Source: Akkermansiaceae bacterium (GTDB lineage Bacteria > Verrucomicrobiota > Verrucomicrobiia > Verrucomicrobiales > Akkermansiaceae). From it: a stretch of DNA of 64,000 nt. The notes under the pieces are model-generated. The model was not told the DNA's origin, searched no databases, and saw only the letters and a list, made by a program, of their open reading frames with translations. Below, in pieces: positions 55,024 through 64,000 of the stretch; the first letter of the stretch is position 1; each line of letters starts with the position of its first letter. The stretch spans positions 248,001-312,000 of the forward strand of contig JAGYIT010000017.1 of assembly GCA_018402445.1 (NCBI GenBank). Direction: 5' to 3'. Position numbers and translations under genes: made by a program.

Positions 55024-55485
55024 ATGAACGACACACTGAATCCCGAAACGACCAAAACTTATTCCAACGGCTACACGATCTACAAACCCAACCAGCGCGG
55101 CACCGGCGGTGTCGTCCGATTCAACCTCAATGCGGAGAAAGGTGCGGTCTTTGTCGAGGCTGCGGCGCAGAGCGGCGAGAAGCAGTTCAATTGGGACAGC
55201 AAGATCATCATGAAATGGGGGCTCTCCGATATCGGAGCTGCTCTCGCCACGCTGCAAGGCCGCACTCCGCAGGCGAAGCTGTTCCACAAAACCGACAAGG
55301 CCAGCAGCGCCTTCGAACTTACCTTCCGTGAGGATCCCGAACGCGCACCCTACGCGCTCATGATTTCCCGCCAGGAAGAGGCGGATAAATCACTGCGCAA
55401 GGTCTCCATCCCGATCACCCATGCCGAAGCGGCCGTCCTCGAAACTGCCCTCCGCACGGCCACCGATCGCATCCTAGGCTGGTAA
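55024..55485 (+). CDS. Whirly-like single-stranded-DNA-binding protein (putative)
   Basis: A 153-residue soluble protein without signal or membrane segment. Residues 28-90 (VVRFNLNAEKGAVFVEAAAQ, EKQFNWDSKIIMKWGLSDIG, LQGRTPQAKLFHK) follow the pattern of plant Whirly proteins: a beta strand ending LQFAxA, then RQYDWxRKxxFxLSxTEIG and CEFFHDP. The later FELTFREDPERAPYALMISR fits the strand that follows in Whirly. Whirly proteins bind single-stranded DNA as tetramers and act in organelle genome stability. Recognition is by eye and over short blocks, so a different beta-barrel family is possible. It stands alone in the plus strand. The start is the ATG at 55024. Confidence 0.5.
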   Translation: MNDTLNPETTKTYSNGYTIYKPNQRGTGGVVRFNLNAEKGAVFVEAAAQSGEKQFNWDSKIIMKWGLSDIGAALATLQGRTPQAKLFHKTDKASSAFELTFREDPERAPYALMISRQEEADKSLRKVSIPITHAEAAVLETALRTATDRILGW

Positions 55486-55561
55486 GTGTGTCGGCGGTTT
55501 ACACGTGCGCTATGCCAAACATTTACAAGGCATGACGGATGCAATCCGCCGCCACGATCTG

Positions 55562-57369
55562 TCACTCCTTCGTCCTTTGGTTGAAGCGCCGGATGTAATC
55601 CTGCCCATCCGCCTTCATGTTTTTTCCTTTCGCCCAGTTTTTCGGGAGCCTATCTAAGAGATCGAGGCGGCGGAGGCTGTTAAGTAGGTTCAGAAGGGAA
55701 GAGGGATCCATGTCCGAGGTCACGTCGGCGATAAGGGCTGCGGCGGCGATGTCTTTTTGCCCATCGCGAAAAGTGCCTGTGCGGTGGCGGTGCGGATGCC
55801 GGGGTGTTTGTCCTTGAGGAGAGGGAGGAGGGAGTCGGCTTCGGAGGCCGCTTTTTCGCCGAGAAGGCGGAGTCCGACTGTGCCCCAATACCTTTCGGTC
55901 GGATCGGAGGAGGCGATCGCTTCCTTGAGACGGGGTAGGTTTTTCAAATCGATCTCGGTGGCGTTGAAGGCGAGGTCGGTGATCTTGCTGTAATTAAAAT
56001 CATTACCTTGGACATATGTGGCGAGGGTTGGTTTCCCGAGCGCGGCGAACAGCGGCTCGGGCACCAGGCCGGTATCCTTTGCCTCCTTCATCGTCGCGTT
56101 GAGTTGATCGCGGAGGGCGGCGAGCTTTTCCGCATGGGCGGGATCGGAGGCGAGGTTGTTGATTTCCCATGGATCTGCGGAAAGGTCGTAGAGCTGTTCC
56201 GAGCTGCCGGGCGCTTCCCAGAGAGCCTTATGGATACCGGACAGCTTGCCGTCTTGCCATGCCTTTTGGAAAGCTCGCCAGCCGGGTTGTCCGAACTGGT
56301 AGAAGGAGTAGGGGGCGGTCGGGAAGTCGGGGTTGAAGTTGCGAATGTATTTCCATTTCCCATCGGTGAGGCCGCGGCGCATTCCGAAGAGCTCGTCGAA
56401 GCGGTCGGCGTAGAGAAACTCCATCTCATCGGCGGCGGGTTCCACGCGCTTGGTGCCGAGGAAGGCGCGACCTTGCATTTGGACGGGCTTGTCGAGTCCG
56501 GCGAGGGAGAGGATGGTGGGGGAGAGATCGACGAAGGAGACCGGCTCGGTCGTGCGGTCGCCGGGCTTAAAAGGGGCGAGATGGCGGAATTTTTCCGGGA
56601 TGCGGAGGATCATCGGAACTTTCACGCCGGTTTCCTCCAGGTAGCGTTTGCCGCGCGGCAGCACGCCGCCGTGATCCGAGTAGTAAAATACGATGGTGTC
56701 GTCTGCTAGTCCGGCCTTTTCGAGATCGTCGAGGATCTTGCCGACCTGCGTGTCCATATCGGTGACGCGGTCGTGGTAGCGGGCGTAGTCCTTGCGGATT
56801 TCGGGCAGGTCGGGCAGATAGGGAGGGAGATCGATTTCCTGGGGTTTCAGGCGTTTCGGCTCGGCGGGTTTGTCGTCGAAGAGCGAGCTTTCGTGGGAGG
56901 AAGTGATGTTGAAGATGGCGAAGAACGGCTTTCCTTTCGGGCGATCCTTGTAGTGCGCCTTGCCGGAGGATTCGTCCCAGTAGGAGTTGTCGTTGCCCTT
57001 GAAGTTGTAGTCGGTCTTGACGTTGTTCGTGCAGTGGTATCCGGCTGCGCGGAGGTATTCGACGTTGGGCCGGAAGGTTTCCGGGATGGCGTGGCGGGAA
57101 CGCATGTGCTGGGTGCCCATGGTCGGCGAGTAGGCGCCCATCAGGATCGTGGCGCGGGCGACGGCACAGACCGGGGCGTTCGAGTAGGCGTTTTCGAAAA
57201 GGACGCCTTCTTTCGCCAGCGCGTCGATGTTTGGTGTCTGCGCCTGCTTGTTGCCGTAGCAGCCGACCCAATGCGAGGAGTTGTCCTCGCTGGTGATCCA
57301 GAGGATATTCGGGCGTTCCTGCGCAAGCAGGGGGATGGCTAAAGTGAGGAAAAGGAAGGGCGTTTTCAT
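55562..57369 (-). CDS. Exported sulfatase, heparan N-sulfatase-like (one frameshift)
   Basis: A sulfatase of about 600 residues with a signal peptide (MKTPFLFLTLAIPLLAQ). The active-site segment is NAPVCAVARATILMG: Cys68 is the formylglycine precursor, but the usual Pro of CxPxR is Val, a variant seen in N-sulfoglucosamine-sulfohydrolase-like enzymes. Other features are PNILWITSEDNSSHWVGCYG (metal Asp), FYYSDHGGVLPRGK and QLYDLSADPWEINNLA. The C terminus has HEAT-like helices. The frame breaks in an A-run (plus-strand T-run 55754-55758) after LFAMGK; the next frame continues DIAAAALIADVTSDMDPSSL and ends FNQRTKE. It probably desulfates sulfated polysaccharides. Confidence 0.88.
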
Positions 57370-57487
57370 GGGAATGCTTGGATACGTTCTTGGCACAGGA
57401 GGTTATCGGATCATTGAGACGAAGCCCATCACGAAATACCCTGGCACGCCATGCTAGATGGTCTTTCCACCTCAAACATCAAAACGC

Positions 57488-57652
57488 ATGTTCTCCAGAC
57501 TATCTGATATCTTCTGCGGATTTTTTGGCCTCTTTGTGAGCGGCCTTGAGAAAAAGAATCCTGAGGCGCTTCTCGAGCTCGAGAAGGAAAACCTCCGCAA
57601 GCAGATCGCTAGGTTTCCTATCGTCGCCTCATGGGCGAGGGTGGATTTTTGA
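57488..57652 (+). CDS. PspA/IM30-like N-terminal fragment
   Basis: A 54-residue protein: MFSRLSDIFCGFFGLFVSGL, EKKNPEALLELEKENLRKQI, then ARFPIVASWARVDF. The first 42 residues match the start of a PspA/IM30-type membrane-remodelling protein (amphipathic helix, then NPEALLELE..NLRKQIA), which normally continues as a coiled coil to 220 residues or more. The text after IARF is not family-like, so the gene looks truncated. Whether the short peptide is made is unknown. Confidence 0.45.
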   Translation: MFSRLSDIFCGFFGLFVSGLEKKNPEALLELEKENLRKQIARFPIVASWARVDF

Positions 57653-57681
57653 TCCGCCCCTCCTTGCGCTGCGCGGGGCGC

Positions 57682-58479
57682 TCAGTCCTTCAGCTCGGAG
57701 AATATCTCCGCGTTCTTGATCTCCAGCTTCGTCCAAGGCGCGTCTTCTTTTTTGGCGAAGGTGAGTGGGGATGGTAAAATCCCTCTTTCCGAGGAGTCAT
57801 GTAGCGCGGCAACGACGGCGGCGGGATCGAGGCGGTTGAGGGGTTGGGCGGTGTAGCCTCCGCCGATGTCCGCTCCGTCGGAGGAACGCGCCTCGAAGTG
57901 GAGGTGGGCGGGATAATAACCGTTGCCCGTGCCGACGGTGCCGATCAACTCACCGCGCGCGACGAGGGTGTTGAGCGTGGTTTTGATCTCATGGAGGTGG
58001 GCATACATCGTGTGGATGGGTTTCCCCTGCGGATCGCGGTGGGCGAGGACGACGATGTTGCCCCAGCCCGGCGAGGGTTCGCCCGCATAGACCACGAGGC
58101 CGTCGCCCGCGGCGAAAACGGGATCGCCGAGATCCGTGTTCATGCCGCCGATGCCGTTGAGATCGTCCCCGGTGTGGTGGCCGCCGCGCTTTTCGTTCAT
58201 CTCCCAGAATTTCTGGGCGTTGTAAACGAGCGCGCCGTTTTCCGAACCCATGGGCGTGTCCATGCGGTTAGCCGTCGGGACTTGGTTCGCCTGCCAGGCG
58301 GAGAGGAAATGGAAACGCATGTCGGGCTTGTCGCTCTGGGGCATCGCAAAGGGCGCGTCGGAATCCTGGAAGCCGACTAGCTTCTCCTCCGGCGCGGCCG
58401 TCCGCGAACTCCGCCATACCGCAAAACCGACAATGCCCGCCGCGAGGAGGAGAGTGATGAGGAGGCGGGCAGCTTTCAT
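57682..58479 (-). CDS. M23-family (LytM-type) metallopeptidase
   Basis: A 265-residue protein with an N-terminal membrane anchor or signal (LLITLLLAAGIVGFAVW). The M23 zinc site is visible: HHTGDDLNGIGG (HxxxD-type) and PAHLHFEARSS (HxH). Between them is VVYAGEPSPGWGNIVVLAHR and MYAHLHEI. LytM enzymes cut peptidoglycan cross-bridges or act as division activators; with both zinc motifs present this one is likely active. It lies between the sulfatase and pyrD, 129 bp after pyrD. Confidence 0.88.
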   Translation of the reverse strand: MKAARLLITLLLAAGIVGFAVWRSSRTAAPEEKLVGFQDSDAPFAMPQSDKPDMRFHFLSAWQANQVPTANRMDTPMGSENGALVYNAQKFWEMNEKRGGHHTGDDLNGIGGMNTDLGDPVFAAGDGLVVYAGEPSPGWGNIVVLAHRDPQGKPIHTMYAHLHEIKTTLNTLVARGELIGTVGTGNGYYPAHLHFEARSSDGADIGGGYTAQPLNRLDPAAVVAALHDSSERGILPSPLTFAKKEDAPWTKLEIKNAEIFSELKD

Positions 58480-58518
58480 GGGATGGGTTACGTTGGCGGG
58501 CGGTGGAGGTTTTCAGTG

Positions 58519-58599
58519 TCATGGGAGTTTCTAAAACGCCGGCTCAAGGAACTCGGCCTCGCGGGAAAGGGCGAGAAGGTGGTTTTCCGCATCGCTTGA
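58519..58599 (+). pseudogene. Possible [2Fe-2S] ferredoxin-like protein fragment
   Basis: The plus strand reads SWEFLKRRLKELGLAGKGEK then VVFRIA and stop. The WxFLKRRLKELGL pattern resembles small thioredoxin-fold [2Fe-2S] proteins just before their cysteine cluster, but the cysteines are missing. Short and uncertain; lies between M23 and pyrD in the opposite orientation. Confidence 0.25.
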
Positions 58600-58608
58600 G
58601 CGTCCGGA

Positions 58609-59628
58609 TCAGGAAATGAGTTCCCTCACCAACGCGGGGCCCTGATAGACGAAGGAAGTGTAGATCTGCACCAGATCCGCCCCGGCCTTGAACTTCGCCT
58701 CCGCATCCGCCTTCGAGGAAACGCCGCCGACCCCGATGATCGGGATTTTCCCGGAAAAGGCGGATGCGAACGCGGCGAGGACGTGGTTCGATTTCTCGAA
58801 AACGGGTTTCCCGGAAAGCCCGCCCGCTTCGTTTGCCCACGGGTGCTCCTTCACAAGCTCGCGGTCGAGTGTGGTGTTCGTGGCGATCAGGCCTTCGAGG
58901 CCGCCGCTGAGGAAGGCAGTGGCCAGATCCGCGACCTGTTCGTCGCTTAGATCCGGCGCCACTTTGAAAAGGATGGGCACCTGTTTTCCGTGTCGGGCGG
59001 CGAGGTTTTCCTGGGAAATTTTCAACATCTCTAACAGCCGCGCGGAGGAGTCGGCTGCCTGCAGGTCGCGGAGGCCGGGGGTGTTCGGCGAGGAAAGGTT
59101 CACGGCGATGTAATCCGCCACCGGGTAGGCCTTTTCCAAACAGGCAAGGTAGTCGTCCGCCGCGTTCTCGTTGGGCGTGTCCTTGTTTTTGCCGATGTTG
59201 AAACCGATGGGGCCGGTGAAGGACTTGTGGGCGCGGACGTTGGCGACACCCGCGTCGATGCCGGGGTTGTTGAAGCCCATGCGATTGATGATCGCCTCGT
59301 GGGGGATGAGCCGGAACAGGCGCGGCTTGGGGTTCCCTGTCTGTGGGCGCGGCGTGATCGTGCCGATCTCGATGAAGCCGAAGCCGAGCCGCCCGAGCGC
59401 GTCGATGGTGTTACCCTCCTTATCGAGACCCGCGGCGAGGCCGATGCGGTTGGGAAATTTCAAGCCCATTAACTCGACCGCTCCGCTCCCGGGAAGCGGC
59501 GGGGAGAGGGCTTTTAGCAATCCGGTTTTCTCCGCGAAACGCAGCCCTGCCATGCTGGCGTGATGGGCGGTCTCGGCATCCAGCGAGAACAGGATTTTCC
59601 GGGCGATGGGGTAGGCGGCGGCGAGCAC
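58609..59628 (-). CDS. pyrD: Dihydroorotate dehydrogenase (quinone), class 2
   Basis: Membrane-associated FMN enzyme of pyrimidine synthesis, oxidising dihydroorotate with quinone. Taken from the GTG at 59628 (VLAAAYPIARKILFSLDAET) it has 339 residues, like E. coli PyrD; the open frame further upstream crosses a terminator and is not family-like. Features: GLAAGLDKEGNTIDALGRLG, IEIGTITPRPQTGNPKPRLF, NLSSPNTPGLR (the catalytic Ser of class 2), and IIGVGGVSSKADAEAKFKAG with QIYTSFVYQGP. Class 2 rather than class 1 fits the N-terminal helices. Confidence 0.92.
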   Translation of the reverse strand: MLAAAYPIARKILFSLDAETAHHASMAGLRFAEKTGLLKALSPPLPGSGAVELMGLKFPNRIGLAAGLDKEGNTIDALGRLGFGFIEIGTITPRPQTGNPKPRLFRLIPHEAIINRMGFNNPGIDAGVANVRAHKSFTGPIGFNIGKNKDTPNENAADDYLACLEKAYPVADYIAVNLSSPNTPGLRDLQAADSSARLLEMLKISQENLAARHGKQVPILFKVAPDLSDEQVADLATAFLSGGLEGLIATNTTLDRELVKEHPWANEAGGLSGKPVFEKSNHVLAAFASAFSGKIPIIGVGGVSSKADAEAKFKAGADLVQIYTSFVYQGPALVRELIS

Positions 59629-59694
59629 GGGCGAACGATGACCGCGCTGACCGGGGCTGGGAAGATTGAAAAGTCCTCCCGCACGCCACGCCGC

Positions 59695-59732
59695 AAAAAA
59701 AAGCGGGCCAACCCTTCCGGGCGGCCCGCTTT
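59695..59732 (-). terminator. Terminator of gap
   Basis: AAAGCGGGCC at 59700-59709 pairs perfectly with GGCCCGCTTT at 59723-59732 (10 bp). On the minus strand the stem is followed by eight T residues. It lies 16 bp after the gap stop and separates gap from pyrD. Confidence 0.9.
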
Positions 59733-59747
59733 GGCAAACGTTTTGGA

Positions 59748-60950
<1,203 letters not shown>

Positions 60951-61793
60951 TCAGCGGAACAGTAGGACGGACACGAGGCAGGTGCGGATCAGTTCGCTTG
61001 TGGTGCTGCCGAGGATGAGGTGGCGGACGCGGGAGTGGCCGTAGGCGCCCATCACGAGGAGGTCGCTGGCGGTGTCCTTTACCTTGGCGGCGATCAGCTC
61101 GTCGGCATCGCCCTGGAGCAGTTCGGCGGTGACGGAGTGGCCCGCGCCGCGCAGGGCGGTGGCCGCGCCTTCGAGGGCGCGGGAGAGATCGGAATCCGGT
61201 TTCCCGACGGAAATGATGTGGCATTCGGCGTCCTTGAGCAGAGGGCGGGTGGCGAGGAAATGGACGGCCTTGAGCGAACTCTCGCCGCCATCGAAGGCGA
61301 GCAGGAAACGCTTCACCGGCCTGAATTCGCGGGCGGCGACGAGGACGGGGATTTTCGCGGAGCGGACGACGCGCTCGAGGTTGGAGCCGAGGTGGCCTTT
61401 CGCGAAATCCGCGTGCTCCCCGCGTTTCCCCAGGATGACGAGTTCCGCGTCCTCTTCGAAGTCGCCGACGGCGTCCACGAGCGCCCCGTGGCGCTGGGTG
61501 ACGGTGACTTCCGAGCCGCCAAGGGCTTTCTCGGCGTCCTCCAGGATCGCCTTTCCGCGGAGGCGGGCGACGCGGGCATGGGCGGCGTCGAGCCGGGTGA
61601 GTTCCTCCAGCAGCTCGTCGTTGGCGCTGAAGCCGATGCTGCCGCTGAGGTCGCTGGTGGGCGGGGCTTCCTCGCGCTCGATGACGTGGAGGACATGGAC
61701 GGGCGCTTCGAGGCGAGCGGCGGCCCATGCGGCGTGCTGATAGACGCTGGGGGAATAAAGGGAGCCGTCGGTGCAGACAAGGATCTTGGACAT
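60951..61793 (-). CDS. Universal stress protein with two UspA domains
   Basis: A 280-residue tandem UspA protein. The first domain starts KILVCTDGSLYSPSVYQHAA and has LVILGKRGEHADFAKGHLGS; the second starts RFLLAFDGGESSLKAVHFLA and ends LLVMGAYGHSRVRHLILGST. The second domain keeps the GxxGxxxxxxxGS(T)-type ATP-binding pattern, so nucleotide binding is plausible. Tandem Usp proteins often sit beside SulP transporters, as here (sulP starts 49 bp beyond the usp ATG in the same direction), suggesting a stress or bicarbonate/sulfate-linked role. Confidence 0.9.
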   Translation of the reverse strand: MSKILVCTDGSLYSPSVYQHAAWAAARLEAPVHVLHVIEREEAPPTSDLSGSIGFSANDELLEELTRLDAAHARVARLRGKAILEDAEKALGGSEVTVTQRHGALVDAVGDFEEDAELVILGKRGEHADFAKGHLGSNLERVVRSAKIPVLVAAREFRPVKRFLLAFDGGESSLKAVHFLATRPLLKDAECHIISVGKPDSDLSRALEGAATALRGAGHSVTAELLQGDADELIAAKVKDTASDLLVMGAYGHSRVRHLILGSTTSELIRTCLVSVLLFR

Positions 61794-61799
61794 GGGGAT

Positions 61800-61836
61800 G
61801 AAATTCTAAGTTTTAAACTCTAAACCTCAAGGAAGA
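61800..61836. repeat. TTCAAGTTT-type repeat between sulP and usp
   Basis: Reads AAATTCTAAGTTTTAAACTC, then TAAACCTCAAGGAAGAGG. It has the same 3' end (CTCAAGGAAGAGG) as the copy at 15200-15240 and fills the 49-bp spacer. Confidence 0.55.
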
Positions 61837-61842
61837 GGCGGA

Positions 61843-63326
61843 CTAATGATCGAGCATGCGCTCCAGGGCACCGGATTTGTCGGCCTCGCCGAGCTTATCG
61901 ACGATGGTAGCCGTGGCCTCGTTCATGCCAAGGATTTCCACCTCGGCTCCCTCGCGGCGGAACTTGAGGATGACCATGTCGAGTGCGCCTACGGAGGTGA
62001 GATCCCAGAAATGGGCGTGGGAAACATCGATGACGACCTTGGCGAGGGCTTCCTTGAAATCGAAGGCGTTGGTGAAATCCCCGGCGGATGCGAAGAAGAC
62101 CTGGCCGCGCACCTCGTAGATGCGGGTCTCGCCCTCCAGGCGGCTGGTGACGCGGATGATCTGCGCGACCTTGCGGGCGAAGAACAGAGCGCTGAGCAGC
62201 ACTCCGACGAGGACGCCGATGGCGAGGTTGTGCGTGGCGACTACGGTGATCACCGTGGCGAGCATCACCGTGCTGGTGGTCTTCGGGTGGACGGCGAGGT
62301 TTTTCAGCGAAGCCCACGAGAAGGTGCCGATCGACACCATGAACATCACCGCGACGAGCGCCGCCATGGGGATCTGGCTCACCCATTTTCCGAGAACCAG
62401 GATCATGATCAGCAGGAAAACGCCCGCCGCGAGCGTGGAAAGCCGGGTGCGCCCGCCGGATTTCACGTTGATGATGGACTGGCCGATCATCGCGCAACCG
62501 GCCATGCCACCGAAGAGTCCTGCGATGAAATTCGCGATGCCCTGGCCGCGGCATTCCTTGTTCTTGTCGCTTTTCGTGTCGGTGAGTTCATCGACGATCT
62601 GCGCGGTCATCAGGGACTCCAGCAGGCCGACGACCGCGAGGCTGATCGAGTAGGGCAGGATGATGGCGAGGGTCTTGAAATCGAGCGGCACCTCGGGCCA
62701 GAGGAACATCGGCAGCGAAGTGGGCAGCTTGCCGAGATCGCCCACGGTGCGGACATCGAGGTTGAGGAAAACCGCGACGAGCGTCAGGCCGATGATGCAG
62801 ACCAACGGAGAGGGGACGGCCTTGGTGACGCGGGGCAGCAGGTAGATGATGCCGAGGCCGGCGGCGACCATCGCGTAGGTGATCCAGGTCACCCCGCCGA
62901 GCGCGAGGTTCAGCTCCGGGAGCTGGGCCAGGAAAATCAGGATCGCCAGGGCGTTGACGAAGCCGGTCATCACGGATTTCGAGACGAAACGCATCACCAC
63001 TCCGACCTTGCAGACGCCGAAGAGAAACTGGATCACGCCGGTGAGCAGCGTGGCGGCGAGGAGATATTGGAGGCCGTGATCGCGGACGAGCGTGACCATG
63101 AGCAGCGCCATGGCTCCGGTGGCGGCGGAGATCATGCCCGGCCTGCCGCCCACGAAGGCGATGACCACCGCGATGCAGAACGAGGCATAGAGGCCGACGG
63201 CGGGATCCACCCCGCGATGATCGAGAACGCGATGGCCTCCGGGATCAGGGCGAGGGCGACGACGATTCCGGCGAGAAGGTCGGCGCGGACATTGGAGAAC
63301 CAGGAGGCGGGCAGACGGGAAAACAT
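61843..63326 (-). CDS. SulP-family anion transporter with STAS domain (one frameshift)
   Basis: Membrane transporter of the SulP (SLC26) family, moving sulfate, bicarbonate or related anions. The ATG at 63326 gives [20 protein letters not shown], then [19 protein letters not shown]. One base is missing in the G-run at 63210-63213; the next frame continues [20 protein letters not shown], the SulP signature. About 11 membrane segments follow, including [20 protein letters not shown] and [12 protein letters not shown]. The C-terminal STAS domain has [20 protein letters not shown] and ends LERMLDH. Grouping with a carbonic anhydrase in the same genome and a Usp neighbour would suit bicarbonate, but the substrate is not decided. 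Confidence 0.88.
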
Positions 63327-63444
63327 GGCGGTGAAATCGGGAAAAGGCGCGCAGACTTGGGGACATGCCGGGAAAGGGCAAGTAGTTTTCCCCTGGGGGG
63401 ACTTGTAAGCTTGAATCCCGGCATCGGCCTGCCATGTTGAAACC

Positions 63445-63630
63445 ATGTCCACGAAAGAACTCGCGATGGAGACGATACGCGGCCTTCCCGAAGACGCCTC
63501 GTGGGAGCAGATCGAGGAGCGCATCCATTTCCTGGCCGCCATCGAGGCCGCCCGCGAGGAGGTGAAAACCGGCAAAGTAGTCCCCCACGCCGAGGTCTCC
63601 GACCTTCTCCAATCATGGATTTCAGGATAA
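63445..63630 (+). CDS. Small antitoxin of a RelE/ParE module
   Basis: A 61-residue acidic/helical protein: [20 protein letters not shown], then [20 protein letters not shown]. Proteins of this shape are antitoxins paired with RelE/ParE-type toxins. The toxin gene begins 16 bp before its stop, so the pair is coupled. It is divergent from sulP with about 118 bp between the starts. Confidence 0.75.
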   Translation: MSTKELAMETIRGLPEDASWEQIEERIHFLAAIEAAREEVKTGKVVPHAEVSDLLQSWISG

Positions 63631-63914
63631 TCTGGTCTGAAATCGCGTTGCGGGATCTCCGGGACATCGTCCGGTATGTCGCCCGTGATGATCCGAAAAC
63701 GGCGGAACGATTCGGTAACCTCATCATTTCCAAGATATTGAACCTCGGCACGTTTCCACGGATCGGTCGGATTGTTCCCGAGTTTCGCGAGGATCGGCTT
63801 CGTGAAATCATCCTTACCCCTTATCGGATCGTGTATGAGATCGACGACAACAACTCGACCCTGGCGGTGCTGAGGGTTTGGCATGGCGCGCGCGGAAGTG
63901 TGCAACTGCCATGA
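63615..63914 (+). CDS. RelE/ParE-family toxin
   Basis: A 99-residue basic toxin. It starts [20 protein letters not shown], the family opening, and continues with [35 protein letters not shown] and [10 protein letters not shown], the RelE/ParE core and its basic end. ParE-type toxins inhibit gyrase and RelE-type toxins cut mRNA on the ribosome; sequence alone favours the ParE-like subgroup. Translated with the antitoxin upstream. Confidence 0.85.
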   Translation: MDFRIIWSEIALRDLRDIVRYVARDDPKTAERFGNLIISKILNLGTFPRIGRIVPEFREDRLREIILTPYRIVYEIDDNNSTLAVLRVWHGARGSVQLP

Positions 63915-63971
63915 TCCACGGGAAGCTTTCCCTTGCCATCCTGCCCGCCACCCCACGAAACTCCGCTCGCA

Positions 63972-64000
63972 ATGCTGGATATCAAGGTCATACGGGAACA
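63972..64000 (+). CDS. serS: Start of seryl-tRNA synthetase (cut by window edge)
   Basis: The last 29 bases read MLDIKVIRE after an ATG at 63972. MLDIKxIRE is the near-universal N terminus of seryl-tRNA synthetase. Only nine residues are present, so the call rests on that match alone. Confidence 0.65.

Overview
This 64 kb window is GC-rich, gene-dense chromosome, most likely from a member of Verrucomicrobiota (Verrucomicrobiales, Luteolibacter- or Haloferula-like). Taxonomy is inferred from gene content, not from a marker search. The evidence is three PEP-CTERM proteins plus a PEP-CTERM protein with autotransporter-type beta-strand repeats, a PSCyt1/Big2/DUF1549/DUF1553 cytochrome-like protein, an N-sulfoglucosamine-sulfohydrolase-like sulfatase, a probable DUF6288 protein, a large TPR protein beside ExbB/ExbD, and DPDxDGLSN-tailed secreted proteins. 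No rRNA, CRISPR array or intact prophage was seen. There is one tRNA, tRNA-Arg(CCG), at 33218-33292.

Layout. 1-11.6 kb is accessory: the start of typA, an MFS permease, a matrixin-like metalloprotease, a periplasmic beta-carbonic anhydrase and four PEP-CTERM proteins. Between them lie gene remnants (RHS, integrase tail, mazF, a gutted metalloprotease paralogue) and many short repeats. 11.7-23.2 kb is mostly housekeeping: lspA-ileS, a DUF433/DUF5615 toxin-antitoxin pair, accD, rlmN with a TonB-like/OmpA protein, a histone-H1-like DUF2934 protein, a PIN-PhoH ATPase, and a DUF1295 membrane protein paired with a cyclopropane-synthase/coclaurine-N-methyltransferase-like enzyme. 23.3-31.8 kb is a seven-gene minus-strand cluster: exbB, exbD, exbD, a 996-residue TPR protein, a second repeat-type protein, oppA and oppB. 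32-47.6 kb holds fba, tRNA-Arg, serA, a decayed IS1380-like element, the DUF1549/1553 protein, dapB, a protease-like lipoprotein that lacks its triad, yceD-rpmF-plsX, a 222-bp insertion with perfect terminal repeats, a PDZ/HEAT protein and a TIM-barrel isomerase. 47.6-64 kb holds gyrB and gyrA separated by a vapBC module, an ORF6N protein, a Whirly-like protein, the sulfatase, an M23 peptidase, pyrD, gap, a universal stress protein, a SulP transporter, a ParE/RelE module and the first codons of serS.

Three themes run through the window. First, about ten single-base-type frameshifts interrupt genes that are otherwise full length and often essential (ileS twice, gyrA, fba, yceD, DUF1295, exbD, carbonic anhydrase, sulfatase, sulP). 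Sequence error is the simplest explanation, so these are annotated as one CDS each. Second, several genes are true remnants that keep both ends but have lost the middle (metalloprotease paralogue, beta-helix protein, IS1380-like transposase). Third, at least six families of short interspersed repeats occur, some of them read in frame as protein (inside ileS, at the N terminus of lspA, at the C terminus of the DUF1295 protein), and two form MITE-like units.

Metabolic genes cover glycolysis/gluconeogenesis (fba, gap), serine and lysine/DAP synthesis (serA, dapB), pyrimidine synthesis (pyrD), lipid synthesis (accD, plsX) and translation (ileS, serS, rpmF, rlmN, typA). The envelope genes (lspA, OmpA-like protein, ExbBD-TPR cluster, PEP-CTERM proteins, sulfatase, M23 peptidase) indicate a diderm cell that exports many proteins.
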